Assembly (NCBI GenBank): GCA_947502375.1
Contig: CANMZR010000002.1
Location: 1 to 47,144, forward strand
Source of the DNA: Polyangiaceae bacterium
Lineage (GTDB): Bacteria; Myxococcota_A; Polyangia; Polyangiales; Polyangiaceae
Direction of reading: 5' to 3'
Length of the DNA: 47,144 nt
A program made the position numbers and the translations under genes. Under the pieces are notes generated by a model, which had not been told where the DNA came from, searched no databases, and saw only the letters and a program-made list of their open reading frames with translations. Of this stretch, positions 8,479 to 16,034 are shown in pieces. Within the stretch, counting starts at the first letter, position 1; every line of letters starts with the position of its first letter.

Positions 8479-9713
8479 TCGCACACCCGCTTTTCCTGTT
8501 TGCATACCGTCCCGAGGGGATTCCAGCTGCAGTCCCAATCTTTGCAGTCGATGAAGCCGTCGCCGTCGTTGTCTTTGCCGTCCGAGCAGTTCGCATCGAC
8601 TTCCGCCGCCGTCAGTCCAAGGCTCTCCTGACACACCGCTTGAACCGCTGGGTCCTTCGACTTCTTGCAGGAGTAATCGGCACAATCGACGAACCCGTTG
8701 CCGTCGTTGTCGATGCGGTCGGAGCACTTGTCCGGCGTCGCCTCGAGAATCAGATCGCAGTGGTTTTTTACGGCTGGGTCGTCGGATTGCGAGCAGCTGT
8801 AGTCGCCGCAGTCTGCGTACCCGTTCTGGTCGTTGTCGATGCCGTCCGAGCAACGTTCGAGCGACAACTCGAGGATCGAGTTGCAGTACGCGAGCACCGC
8901 GGCATCCTTCGACTGCGCGCAGCTGAAGTCAGCGCAGTCGGCGTAACCATTCTTGTCGTTGTCGACACCGTCCGAGCAGCGCGCAAGCGTCAGTTCGAGG
9001 ATGGAGTTGCAGTAGGCAAGGACGGCAGGCTCACTTGAATTCTTGCAGTTGTTATCGTTGCAATCGACGTAGCCGTTGCCGTCGTTGTCTTTGCCGTCTT
9101 GGCAGAACGCGAGAGAGGACTCGACACCGGCGCACGCATCGCCCTGCGAACACGACGCCGCATCTTTGCACGTCGCCGTCTTGGCACAGCCGCTGTCGCT
9201 GCAGTCGATGAAACCATCCGAATCGTTGTCTTTTCCGTCCGAGCACGTCGCGTCGAGGTTCTCGCTGCAGACGGTGACGAACATCCCGTTTCGACAGCCG
9301 TTGTCCTGGCAATCGACGAAGTTGTTCCCGTCGTTGTCTACCCCGTCCGAACAGAGCTCGTCAGAGAACTCACGGGTGCAACAGACCTCCGCAATGCTCT
9401 GGCACTTCGGGTCACCGCAATCGAACTTGCCGTTCTGATCGTTGTCGATCTGGTCGATGCAGAGCCGGAATTCGTTCTCGATCTCGTCAACGGGATAACG
9501 CGGGACGATCTCGCCGCACACGCCCGACTTGAACAGGCAATCCGGGTCTTCGCAGTCGATCAGATTATCGAGATCATCATCGAGGCCGTTCGAGCACTTG
9601 TCATCCTCGACCTCGTAGCCGAGCCTGGTCCCAGCCGGCGTCACGAACTCGCACGCACCGAGCAGCGCCAGCCCGCCGAGCGCTGCGAGCGCACGAAAGC
9701 GCCACGCGCTCAC
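8475..9713 (-). CDS. Lipoprotein with nine Cys/Asp (EF-hand-like) repeats
   Basis: Exported 412-aa lipoprotein of unknown function. The signal is MSAWRFRALAALGGLALLGAC, with lipobox Cys21. The mature protein consists of nine repeats of the form C-S-D-G-x-D-N-D-x-(D/N)-G-x-x-D-C-x-D-x-x-C spaced about 40-45 residues apart, each followed by a short variable segment. Repeats 6 and 7 and their linkers (AVLAYCNSILEL) are nearly identical even at DNA level (about 8790-9040), pointing to recent internal duplication. The DxDxDG-like loops suggest calcium binding and the paired Cys suggest disulfides, both inferred. The GTG at 9713 overlaps the upstream stop as GTGA; a GTG nine bases earlier is possible. 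It is middle gene of the leftward unit, between a nuclease-fold protein and a beta-barrel. Confidence 0.8.
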   Translation of the reverse strand: MSAWRFRALAALGGLALLGACEFVTPAGTRLGYEVEDDKCSNGLDDDLDNLIDCEDPDCLFKSGVCGEIVPRYPVDEIENEFRLCIDQIDNDQNGKFDCGDPKCQSIAEVCCTREFSDELCSDGVDNDGNNFVDCQDNGCRNGMFVTVCSENLDATCSDGKDNDSDGFIDCSDSGCAKTATCKDAASCSQGDACAGVESSLAFCQDGKDNDGNGYVDCNDNNCKNSSEPAVLAYCNSILELTLARCSDGVDNDKNGYADCADFSCAQSKDAAVLAYCNSILELSLERCSDGIDNDQNGYADCGDYSCSQSDDPAVKNHCDLILEATPDKCSDRIDNDGNGFVDCADYSCKKSKDPAVQAVCQESLGLTAAEVDANCSDGKDNDGDGFIDCKDWDCSWNPLGTVCKQEKRVCE

Positions 9714-10762
9714 TTGAGGCACCGCGGCTTAGGAGCAATGCGATAGCGACGGTCAAAGCCGACGTAGATCATGCAGGACACATCGGCCTCCTTCAGCGCT
9801 CCAAAAGCGCCAGCCTTGAGAAGCTCATCGAGCTTCGTTTTAACCGGCACGTCGCCCTTGTCGATAAACATGTGCGGCACGCGCTCCGTCGCGACGTATT
9901 CGGCGAGCATCGGGAGCAAGTAAGGATCTTCAAACCCCTTGATAATGCCCTTCGTGCGCTCGTCAGCCCGCAACGCGTCAATGACGGCGATCAAGTTCGC
10001 GCGCTCGGCGCTCTTGGCCTTCCAGCAAACGTTCTCGCATTCGTCGTAGTTGTTCTGATGCTTCCACTTGAGCGAGGAACCATCGAGCGACGAGACGAGG
10101 CGGTTGTAATTGTCCTTCGTGTCGAAGCGCTCATTCGCGGCGTGCGTGCTCGTCACGATCATCGCCGGCACGCCCTTCGCCCAGATCCCGCGACCGTGGA
10201 TGATGGCGTCACGTTGCGCGTCCATCAGGCGCTTCGGCGCGTCTCCCTCCACGCTGAGAACGTGCGCAAAACCGTTCTTTATCTGATCGTATTGGAGGTC
10301 AGGGCAAATGGCGAGGAAGCGCCCGTAGCCATCCTTGTCCTTCGGATCGAGCGAGCAATTCCAGAAACCGCGGCGCGCGTTCAAGGTGGCCTGCTTGGCC
10401 AGCGAGTACATTTCCCGCGCAGTCCAGCCGCCCCACTGGTGAGCGGAGCCGTACGACTCGAGCGTGTTGTACCCGGCCAGGCGAGCGGCGCGGTTCCGGA
10501 AGGGTCCGGCTAGCGCCCGAAAGGTATCGCCATCGTTGAAGTACACGGGCGTTGCGACCCCGTTTATCTTGACCGTCCCGGTCTGCGCCGTGGCACGTTC
10601 TGACGCTACGGCGACCGCGAGACCGACGAGACCGGCGAGCAGGGCTCGTGCGCCCAGGGCTCGTGCACCGAGTCCATCGAAGCGACGGGTATTCCCAGGC
10701 CCACTATTTTTTGGCGAGGGCTTCGAAATACCCTCGCGTTCGGCTGATATTGACTCGGTCAC
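9710..10762 (-). CDS. Exported thermonuclease-fold (SNase-like) protein
   Basis: Predicted secreted protein of 350 aa with an N-terminal hydrophobic export segment (GARALLAGLVGLAVAVA, then an A-x-A-type site near ERATAQ) and a staphylococcal-nuclease fold. Compared with the classical enzyme, the calcium/active-site pattern NDGDTF, then R-L-A-G-Y-N-T-L-E, then DGYGRFLA keeps the Arg35, Glu43 and Arg87 equivalents and the DGD Asp, while the Asp40 equivalent is Asn. HGRGIWAKG closes the SNase domain. The remaining 150 residues are not recognised. The start is a GTG at 10762; the residues before the signal are long, so a shorter start is possible. It leads the Cys/Asp-repeat operon and is coupled to the next gene by GTGA. 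Confidence 0.72.
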   Translation of the reverse strand: MTESISAEREGISKPSPKNSGPGNTRRFDGLGARALGARALLAGLVGLAVAVASERATAQTGTVKINGVATPVYFNDGDTFRALAGPFRNRAARLAGYNTLESYGSAHQWGGWTAREMYSLAKQATLNARRGFWNCSLDPKDKDGYGRFLAICPDLQYDQIKNGFAHVLSVEGDAPKRLMDAQRDAIIHGRGIWAKGVPAMIVTSTHAANERFDTKDNYNRLVSSLDGSSLKWKHQNNYDECENVCWKAKSAERANLIAVIDALRADERTKGIIKGFEDPYLLPMLAEYVATERVPHMFIDKGDVPVKTKLDELLKAGAFGALKEADVSCMIYVGFDRRYRIAPKPRCLK

Positions 10763-10898
10763 CGGCTGTTACTCACCCCTCGATTCGAACGAATCAAGGC
10801 ACTAGGCTTCGCTTCACGACACGCCGGTACCTACAGGCGGCTGCGATGAACGTCAACGAGCATGACCCACCTTTCGTCGATTCGCGATTCGTTCTATG

Positions 10899-10903
10899 AA
10901 GGA
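10899..10903 (+). promoter_or_regulatory. Ribosome binding site deciding the start of the 170-aa lipoprotein
   Basis: AAGGA lies four bases before the ATG at 10908. It supports that ATG over the in-frame ATG at 10896, which has no such sequence and would place four extra residues before the signal peptide. Confidence 0.55.
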
Positions 10904-10907
10904 CCCC

Positions 10908-11420
10908 ATGAGAACTTCGGTGCTTTGTTTTTTGGCCACCGTTTCCTTTGCCTGCGCCGAGGACAGGTTTCCCGGAGCGGGCTCCGGCACTGGCGGCGGG
11001 ACGCCGACGACCAGCGTGGTGACGACCGGGTCCGTGACCAGCGGGGGCGGCGAGCTCGAAGATGACAACGCCCTCTGCGCCGACGGCAAGGACAACGACG
11101 GCAACGGTCTGAGCGATTGCTGCGACCCGAGCTGCCAGCCGAAAAACGCACCGAGTATCACGGTCTGTGTGGGCGATGGCTCCCCCGAGCTCGGCGATAA
11201 AGCTTGCAGCGACTGCATCGACAACGACAAGAACGGCTATGTGGATTGCAAGGATTTCGGTTGCTCAAAGGACGCGACGGTCACCATCTGCGGCCACGAA
11301 GACACCGACGAACTCTGTTCCGACGGCAAAGACAACGACGGCAACAAGTTCGTCGACTGCCAGGACTTCAACTGCTGCAAAAACTCCAAGGTCACGGTAT
11401 GCAACGGGACGTGCATGTGA
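10908..11420 (+). CDS. Lipoprotein with three Cys/Asp repeats
   Basis: Exported 170-aa lipoprotein; function unknown. The signal MRTSVLCFLATVSFAC places the lipid on Cys16. A Gly/Thr linker follows (GSGTGGGTPTTS...), then three copies of the C-x-D-x-x-D-N-D-x-N-x-x-x-D-C-x-D-x-x-C repeat (ADGKDNDGNGLSDC, SDCIDNDKNGYVDC, SDGKDNDGNKFVDC), each separated by a segment containing T-V-x-x-C. The same repeat fills the lipoprotein at 8475-9713 and the N-terminus of the barrel at 6757-8478, so all three proteins probably work at the same surface, perhaps binding calcium. It diverges from the nuclease-fold gene over about 145 bp, which must hold promoters for both units. The start at 10908 is fixed by AAGGA. 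Confidence 0.8.
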   Translation: MRTSVLCFLATVSFACAEDRFPGAGSGTGGGTPTTSVVTTGSVTSGGGELEDDNALCADGKDNDGNGLSDCCDPSCQPKNAPSITVCVGDGSPELGDKACSDCIDNDKNGYVDCKDFGCSKDATVTICGHEDTDELCSDGKDNDGNKFVDCQDFNCCKNSKVTVCNGTCM

Positions 11421-11450
11421 CTCCGTTGCGTGAACTTTTCCGCCCGATCC

Positions 11451-11540
11451 ATGCTGGCTGAGAGATTAATGCTGGCTGAGAGATCAATGCTGGCTGAGAG
11501 ATCAATGCTGGCTGAGAGATCAATGCTGGCTGAGAGATCA
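11451..11540 (+). repeat. Five tandem 18-bp repeats upstream of tRNA-Arg
   Basis: Five head-to-tail copies of ATGCTGGCTGAGAGATCA (the first copy ends TTA), with a four-base start of a sixth (ATGC). Copies 2-5 are identical. The array ends nine bases before the tRNA. Read in frame, it gives repeated MLAERS running on into the tRNA to a stop at 11586-11588. No spacers separate the copies, so it is not a CRISPR. Confidence 0.95.
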
Positions 11541-11549
11541 ATGCCCTTC

Positions 11550-11623
11550 GCGCCCGTAGCTCAACTGGATAGAGCAGCGGCCTTCTAAGCCGCCGGTCGG
11601 TGGTTCGAATCCACCCGGGCGTA
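11550..11623 (+). tRNA. tRNA-Arg(TCT): tRNA-Arg (anticodon TCT)
   Basis: A full cloverleaf can be drawn over 74 bases. The acceptor GCGCCCG pairs with CGGGCGT (one G-U), the D-arm is GCTC/GAGC, and the anticodon stem GCGGC/GCCGC holds loop CTTCTAA, anticodon TCT at 11584-11586. The T-arm is GGTGG/CCACC with loop TTCGAAT. The discriminator is A. The 3' CCA is not exactly encoded (the following bases are CCCA). The anticodon reads AGA arginine codons, which are rare in this GC-rich DNA. The five tandem repeats lie immediately upstream and could affect its promoter. Confidence 0.95.
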
Positions 11624-11665
11624 CCCATCAACCTGGCTCCTTACTCCGCGTCGAACGAGACTCCG

Positions 11666-12868
11666 ATGGCCGCAAGCGAAGACCTTTTTGATCTCATCCC
11701 TGAACCGATTCATTACGAAGACGCACGCGGCAAGCTGCTGGCGGCCAACCCCGCGTGGCTCGAGGCCTTTGGTTACACCGAAGCCGCGGTCGTCGGCCAA
11801 CCGGCCTCGAAGTATCTAAGCCTTTCGACGGGCAGCTCGCAGCTGGCCGCACTCGAGGTCGAAGGGCAACTCGCGCTCCTGCCGGGTGATGCCGAGGGCG
11901 AGCGTTTCACCATGCTCTGTAGCGACGGTAGCCACAAACCGGTGCTGCGCCGCGCCATCCTCGAGGGGGACCGCCGCCTGGTAATCCTCCGCGACCTGAT
12001 GGCCGAGATCCATCGCTCGCGGCTCACCGCGCAGCAGGAGCGCCTCGCCTCCGTCGGTATGCTGGCCGCCGGCATCGCGCACGAGATCAACAACCCCATC
12101 GGTTTCATCACCTCGATGCTGAACACCATCGAACGGTACTCGAAGCGCATCGCCGACACGCTGGTGGCCTATCGCTCCCTCGACTCCGTCGAAACGATCG
12201 AAGAGCTGGGCCAAAGACTCGACACGCTCGACGCGCAATGGACGGGCCAAAACATCGAGTTCGCCATCGCGAGCATCCCGGACTTGCTGACGCGCTGCAA
12301 AGAGGGAGCGAGCCGCGTAAAACATATCGTCGATGACCTTCGGTCGTTTGCGCGAAATGACGACGACATCGAGGCTCTCATCAATATCAACGACGTCATC
12401 GAGTCGTCGCTCAACATCAGCTGGAACGAGATCAAGTACAAAGCCGATGTCAAAAAGGAACTGGGCCGAGTCCCCGAGGTGCAAGGCAACAAAGGCCGAC
12501 TCGTCAGCGTATTCGTGAATCTCTTCGTCAACGCTGCGCAGTCGATCCCTGAAAAAGGCAGCATCGCGATACGCTCGGAGACTTCGGGACGATGGTTGAA
12601 GGTCACCGTGTCGGACTCGGGCTGCGGGATTGCGGCCGAGCATCTGACGAAGATCTTCGATCCGTTCTTCACAACCAAAGCGGTGGGCGTGGGAACAGGC
12701 CTTGGACTGAACCTCGTTTACAACATTCTGCAACAGCACGGCGGCGAGATCACAGTCCACAGCGAGGTCGGAAAAGGCACGAGTTTCACGGTCAAACTAC
12801 CGCTTCGAGGTGCGACGACACTGCACGCCCCCGACTCAATTATTCCGCTCACGGATGGTGCGGAATGA
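11666..12868 (+). CDS. PAS-domain sensor histidine kinase
   Basis: Cytoplasmic two-component sensor kinase, 400 aa, without a membrane segment. The N-terminal 110 residues form a PAS-like sensor ([13 protein letters not shown] to the [12 protein letters not shown] helix). The dimerisation/phosphoacceptor helix contains [12 protein letters not shown] with the phosphorylated His139. The ATPase domain shows the N-box [13 protein letters not shown]1 box DSGCGI, F-box IFDPFF and G2 box [12 protein letters not shown], so it looks active. The ATG at 11666 begins the PAS homology; upstream in-frame sequence lies within the tRNA. Its stop overlaps the next gene's ATG (ATGA), so kinase and receiver are coupled. 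The PAS ligand is unknown. Confidence 0.93.
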   Translation: MAASEDLFDLIPEPIHYEDARGKLLAANPAWLEAFGYTEAAVVGQPASKYLSLSTGSSQLAALEVEGQLALLPGDAEGERFTMLCSDGSHKPVLRRAILEGDRRLVILRDLMAEIHRSRLTAQQERLASVGMLAAGIAHEINNPIGFITSMLNTIERYSKRIADTLVAYRSLDSVETIEELGQRLDTLDAQWTGQNIEFAIASIPDLLTRCKEGASRVKHIVDDLRSFARNDDDIEALININDVIESSLNISWNEIKYKADVKKELGRVPEVQGNKGRLVSVFVNLFVNAAQSIPEKGSIAIRSETSGRWLKVTVSDSGCGIAAEHLTKIFDPFFTTKAVGVGTGLGLNLVYNILQQHGGEITVHSEVGKGTSFTVKLPLRGATTLHAPDSIIPLTDGAE

Positions 12869-13704
12869 CCGGCATCGTCCGACGCAGCAAGGGGCAGCCC
12901 GGCAACGCCGACAAGCGGGTGCTTTTTGTCGACGACGAGGAAGGTGTCCTGGTGGCGCTCCAGCACATGGTGGTCGATACAGACCTCGTGCCACTCCTCG
13001 CCGCCAGCGGGGCCGAGGCGCTCGAGATCCTCGCGACGAAAGGACCGGTGGCCCTGGTCTTGTCGGACTACCGCATGCCCGGCATGACAGGCGTCGATCT
13101 CCTGCGCGAGGTTCACAAACTTTATCCCAAAACCCGAAGGCTGATTTTGAGCGGCTACGCCGAAACGCACGCGGTGATGGAGGCCATCAACGAAGGGCAC
13201 GTTGACCGTTTCCTCGCGAAACCCTGGGACGATCACAAGCTCGTCCACGCGCTAGTCGAGGCAGTCGGGCAATACCGAAAAGAGGTCGACGGCGAGCGCA
13301 CCTTGCTCAGACTCGAAGAGCGCAATCTCGAGCTCGAGCGGGTCAACGAGGAGCTCGAGGAAAAGGTCCGGACGAGCCTTGTCGATCTCGACGCCACCGA
13401 GCTATTGACGGCACATCAACTGTTTGAGCGGCTTCCCTACGCGCTTTACGGGTTTGACGCGAACGGCCGCTTGCTCGCCATCAACGAGCTCGGTCGCGCT
13501 TTCTCGGATGCGCCGACGCCGCCCGCCGTGGGGGACCCCCTCGCAACGGTACTTTCAGGAGACATGGTAGGCATCGTCAACGAAGCCATCGCGACGGGCG
13601 AGCCCACGAGCGGCACCGCACGCGGTGGAACCCTGAGTTATGATCTCGAGTTCATCGCGCTCGGCTCGAAGCGCTGCGTGATGGTACTGCTCAGGCGACT
13701 TTAA
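12865..13704 (+). CDS. Response regulator: receiver, coiled coil and PAS-like domain
   Basis: 279-aa response regulator. The receiver domain (about 17-135) has the acidic pair DD at 23-24, phosphoacceptor Asp68 in VLSDYRMPG, the switch Ser in RLILSGYAE and the conserved Lys in FLAKPWDD. A charged coiled coil (ERTLLRLEERNLELERVNEELEEK region) follows. A C-terminal PAS-like fold (LPYALYGFDANGRLLAINE) then ends the protein. There is no DNA-binding, HD-GYP or GGDEF output, so signalling is probably through protein contacts. The ATG overlaps the kinase stop, making it the obvious partner of that kinase. The receiver resembles the RpfG/hydrogenase-regulator type (YRMPGMTGVDLL). Confidence 0.9.
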   Translation: MTGIVRRSKGQPGNADKRVLFVDDEEGVLVALQHMVVDTDLVPLLAASGAEALEILATKGPVALVLSDYRMPGMTGVDLLREVHKLYPKTRRLILSGYAETHAVMEAINEGHVDRFLAKPWDDHKLVHALVEAVGQYRKEVDGERTLLRLEERNLELERVNEELEEKVRTSLVDLDATELLTAHQLFERLPYALYGFDANGRLLAINELGRAFSDAPTPPAVGDPLATVLSGDMVGIVNEAIATGEPTSGTARGGTLSYDLEFIALGSKRCVMVLLRRL

Positions 13705-13772
13705 ACCGAAACTAGCCATCCAAGCCGAACGGCGCAAGACTGAGCGATGACCTTGGAGCACGAGCGAGACAT

Positions 13773-13777
13773 GGAGG
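13773..13777 (+). promoter_or_regulatory. Strong ribosome binding site for the GTG-start receiver gene
   Basis: GGAGG four bases before the GTG at 13782. It fixes this GTG as the start; the ATG at 13771 is out of frame. Confidence 0.7.
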
Positions 13778-13781
13778 CAGT

Positions 13782-14324
13782 GTGGCAGCGGTACTCTTCG
13801 TAGACGACGAGGCAGGCGTGCGCGAGGCGGTGCGTCACTTGATGCTCGAAGAGCCCGATATCGAGCTGTTCCTGGCGGAGGGGGCGGCAGCGGCGCTCGT
13901 GGTGCTCGGCGAGCGCGAGATAGACGTCATCGTCAGCGACCAGCAAATGCCCGGGGTCAAAGGTCTCGAGCTGATGGCCGCCGTGCGTGAATTGTCGCCC
14001 GACACCGTGCGCATCTTGCTCTCGGGGCAAGTGGAACTCTCCCACGTCACAGCCGCTTTCAACGACGGTCTTCTCGCTCGTTTCATGGTGAAGCCATGGA
14101 AGGATGAGGAGCTCGTCGGCGCAGTGCGCGAGGGCCTCCGTCAACGGCGCGCTCTCACCGAGAGCCGCGATCTCATGGAGCGGTACGAGCGCGTGAAGCA
14201 ACAGATGGACGAGCTCGGGCGCGCAGTCCGAGCGACTTGCCTTTCGCTCCGAGCGGATGCCGGAGCGGCCAAGGACGGGCAGTTCCTGCGCGACCAGCTC
14301 GCCCGCGGAGACAAGCATGATTGA
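13782..14324 (+). CDS. Response regulator, receiver plus short C-terminal helix
   Basis: 180-aa protein dominated by one receiver domain: acidic pair DD at 8-9, phosphoacceptor Asp53 (VIVSDQQMPG), Ser in RILLSGQVE and Lys in FMVKPWKDEE. After residue 125 comes a charged helical tail (ESRDLMERYERVKQQMDELG region) with no known output domain. It resembles the receiver of the preceding gene, so the pair probably arose by duplication. The GTG start is supported by GGAGG. The last eight bases overlap the CBS-protein start, so the two are made together. With no DNA-binding domain, it may relay phosphate or act on the CBS protein; this is inference. Confidence 0.88.
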   Translation: MAAVLFVDDEAGVREAVRHLMLEEPDIELFLAEGAAAALVVLGEREIDVIVSDQQMPGVKGLELMAAVRELSPDTVRILLSGQVELSHVTAAFNDGLLARFMVKPWKDEELVGAVREGLRQRRALTESRDLMERYERVKQQMDELGRAVRATCLSLRADAGAAKDGQFLRDQLARGDKHD

Positions 14325-15432
14325 CTCAATGGGCAGCGTATTGATCGACGTTCTCGACAGGCTTTCGAGCGGTAAGGAGATTTTTTACCGCTACGTAAGG
14401 ACCGCGAGCGACCTCATGGACAAGAACTTCGCGCCGGTGAAGTTCGAAGACAAAGTGAACGTTGTCTGGACGCGCATGCTCGAAGAAGGGCTCGACGACT
14501 TCCCCGTCACTGTCGAGGAAGAAGACAAAAAAGGCGTTACGCGACAAATCGTCGTGGGCGCAGCCAGGCGCAAGGACATTGCCATCACGTTGTCGAGTTT
14601 CGCCGGCTCGGGCAGTCAGCTCCCCGCGGACGAGAAGGTTCTGAAGGGTCCGATGAGCCGCGTCATCACCCGCGGAGTGTCGACGCTACGCCCCGAGACG
14701 CCACTCTTCGAAGCCGTCAATCGCATGCTGAGGGACGGCCTCGAAACCGTCGCGGTCGTTGGACCGAGCGAGGAATACCTAGGCGCGCTCAGCATCCTCG
14801 ACGTCATCCGGAGCTTCGTGCGCCTCGACACCTTGCGGCGAGCACGGCAGGTGGGAACCGACGACACGGAGTCAGCCCGGTTCGTCGACCTCATCGGAAG
14901 CGCCACCGCGTCGCAACCCACGGACGTGCTCGTCGGAACTTTCCTCGCGCGGGTGAAAGACGTGATGAACAAAAGCGTCACGACCGTGCGTACGGAAGAC
15001 CGCTTGCTCGACGCTATCCGCATCATGGATAGGAAGAAACTCGACTACCTGTTCGTCCTGAACGAGCGCGATAAAATTCGTGGCATTCTTCACGATGCGA
15101 GCATTCAGATGGCGCTACCGCCCATCGAAGTCAGAGACGCAAGCGGCTCGAAGACCGGGCTGCGGTACAATGGCGAGGAGAAAGACGCGCAGGAAATCCT
15201 GAGCCAGACCGTCGCCAACGCGATGGTCAAGCCGGGGACGGCCGTCCAGCTCGACGACACGCTCCTGAAAGCCTGTGAGCGGCTCTGCCGTCCCGGGGTA
15301 CAGGTGCTACCGGTGTTCGATCCGAGCGGGACCAAGCTCGTCGGCGCGGTGAGTCGGCGCGATCTGTTGCGGGTGATGGTCGCGGTGGGCGAGCTGGCCG
15401 CAAAGCGCGGGTTGCTCGCCGACGACGCCTGA
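14317..15432 (+). CDS. Protein with four CBS motifs (two Bateman modules)
   Basis: 371-aa cytosolic protein made almost entirely of CBS motifs, which usually bind adenosine nucleotides and report energy state. Four motif-like units can be seen: about 25-95 (DLMDKNFAPVKFEDKV), 110-180 (GPMSRVITRGVSTLRPE), 210-275 (VKDVMNKSVTTVRTED), and 290-360 (NAMVKPGTAVQLDD...SRRDLL). No catalytic domain is attached. The ATG at 14317 is preceded by GGAG with suitable spacing and overlaps the receiver stop by eight bases; ATG 14329 is a later alternative. Its place at the end of a kinase-receiver-receiver run suggests that it joins nucleotide sensing to that phosphorelay. The partner is unknown. Confidence 0.88.
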   Translation: MIDSMGSVLIDVLDRLSSGKEIFYRYVRTASDLMDKNFAPVKFEDKVNVVWTRMLEEGLDDFPVTVEEEDKKGVTRQIVVGAARRKDIAITLSSFAGSGSQLPADEKVLKGPMSRVITRGVSTLRPETPLFEAVNRMLRDGLETVAVVGPSEEYLGALSILDVIRSFVRLDTLRRARQVGTDDTESARFVDLIGSATASQPTDVLVGTFLARVKDVMNKSVTTVRTEDRLLDAIRIMDRKKLDYLFVLNERDKIRGILHDASIQMALPPIEVRDASGSKTGLRYNGEEKDAQEILSQTVANAMVKPGTAVQLDDTLLKACERLCRPGVQVLPVFDPSGTKLVGAVSRRDLLRVMVAVGELAAKRGLLADDA

Positions 15433-15462
15433 GGTTTTCGGAGCCGGTTTTCACAACTCGAT

Positions 15463-15516
15463 CCGACCGGGCCGACCGGGCTGACCTGGCTGCCCTGGCC
15501 GACCGGGCCGACCGGC
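15463..15516 (+). repeat. Six 9-bp GC-rich tandem repeats
   Basis: Six units related to CCGACCGGG fill the gap between the CBS and J-domain genes; the two middle units vary (CTGACCTGG, CTGCCCTGG). On the minus strand the array reads as Gly-x-Pro collagen-like triplets, but no start, ribosome site or extended coding pattern supports a gene. Confidence 0.85.
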
Positions 15517-15633
15517 AGAGTGGACGGCACGGGTGCCAGCCCAAGCGGTGGGCAATCGAGCCTCCCAAGGGCGGACGAACATGGGTTCGCCAGCCGATTC
15601 AAGCCCGGGACGGCTCGGCCGTTCTGCTGAGCG

Positions 15634-15996
15634 ATGCCTCGGGAAACGTTCGACACTCTGCTGACGCGCGCCCTCGTTGATGAGTCCACGCGCATCGCCC
15701 GAGCCGAAAAAGCAGAGTTCGTCGCGTTTCGGGCACAATTCGACGAAGGTTCCGAGGTTCTGCGGCGCCGCGTGAGCGGTCTCGACGCGTACCGACGAAC
15801 CGCCACGAGGCCGCGTGTCCTACCCTGCCTTGGCGCACTTGGACTCGATGAAACCGCGAACGCCGACGATGTTCGCAAGGCTTTCCGGCGCCTGGCGTTT
15901 GCAACCCATCCCGACCGCGGTGGAACCGTCGCCGCGTTCCTCGCCCTCGAGACGGCTTACCAGGCGGCACTTAGCGTCGTCGCAAGCGCCGCGTGA
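15634..15996 (+). CDS. Small J-domain (DnaJ-like) protein
   Basis: 120-aa protein with a C-terminal J domain, the part that stimulates the ATPase of an Hsp70 partner. The domain runs from about residue 65 to the end: LGALGLDETANADDVRKAF, RRLAFATHPDRGG with the essential HPD at 92-94, then the last helix FLALETAYQAAL. The 60 N-terminal residues are helical and charged with no known domain. The G/F region, zinc-finger and substrate-binding domains of full DnaJ are absent, so it is a dedicated co-chaperone rather than general DnaJ. The start is the ATG at 15634. It stands alone between the CBS gene and the dehydrogenase, and its client is unknown. Confidence 0.85.
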   Translation: MPRETFDTLLTRALVDESTRIARAEKAEFVAFRAQFDEGSEVLRRRVSGLDAYRRTATRPRVLPCLGALGLDETANADDVRKAFRRLAFATHPDRGGTVAAFLALETAYQAALSVVASAA

Positions 15997-16034
15997 CTTG
16001 ACGGCCCCTAGCCACCGAGCGAGGACTGGACCTC

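Noticed and set aside
11451-11540. Possible CRISPR array
   Set aside because: The five 18-bp units are directly adjacent with no spacers, and no cas genes are present.
11816-12760. 314-aa minus-strand open frame
   Set aside because: Antisense shadow of the histidine kinase.
15451-15738. Collagen-like Gly-x-Pro minus-strand frame
   Set aside because: Explained by the 9-bp tandem repeat on the other strand; no start region, ribosome site or continuation.
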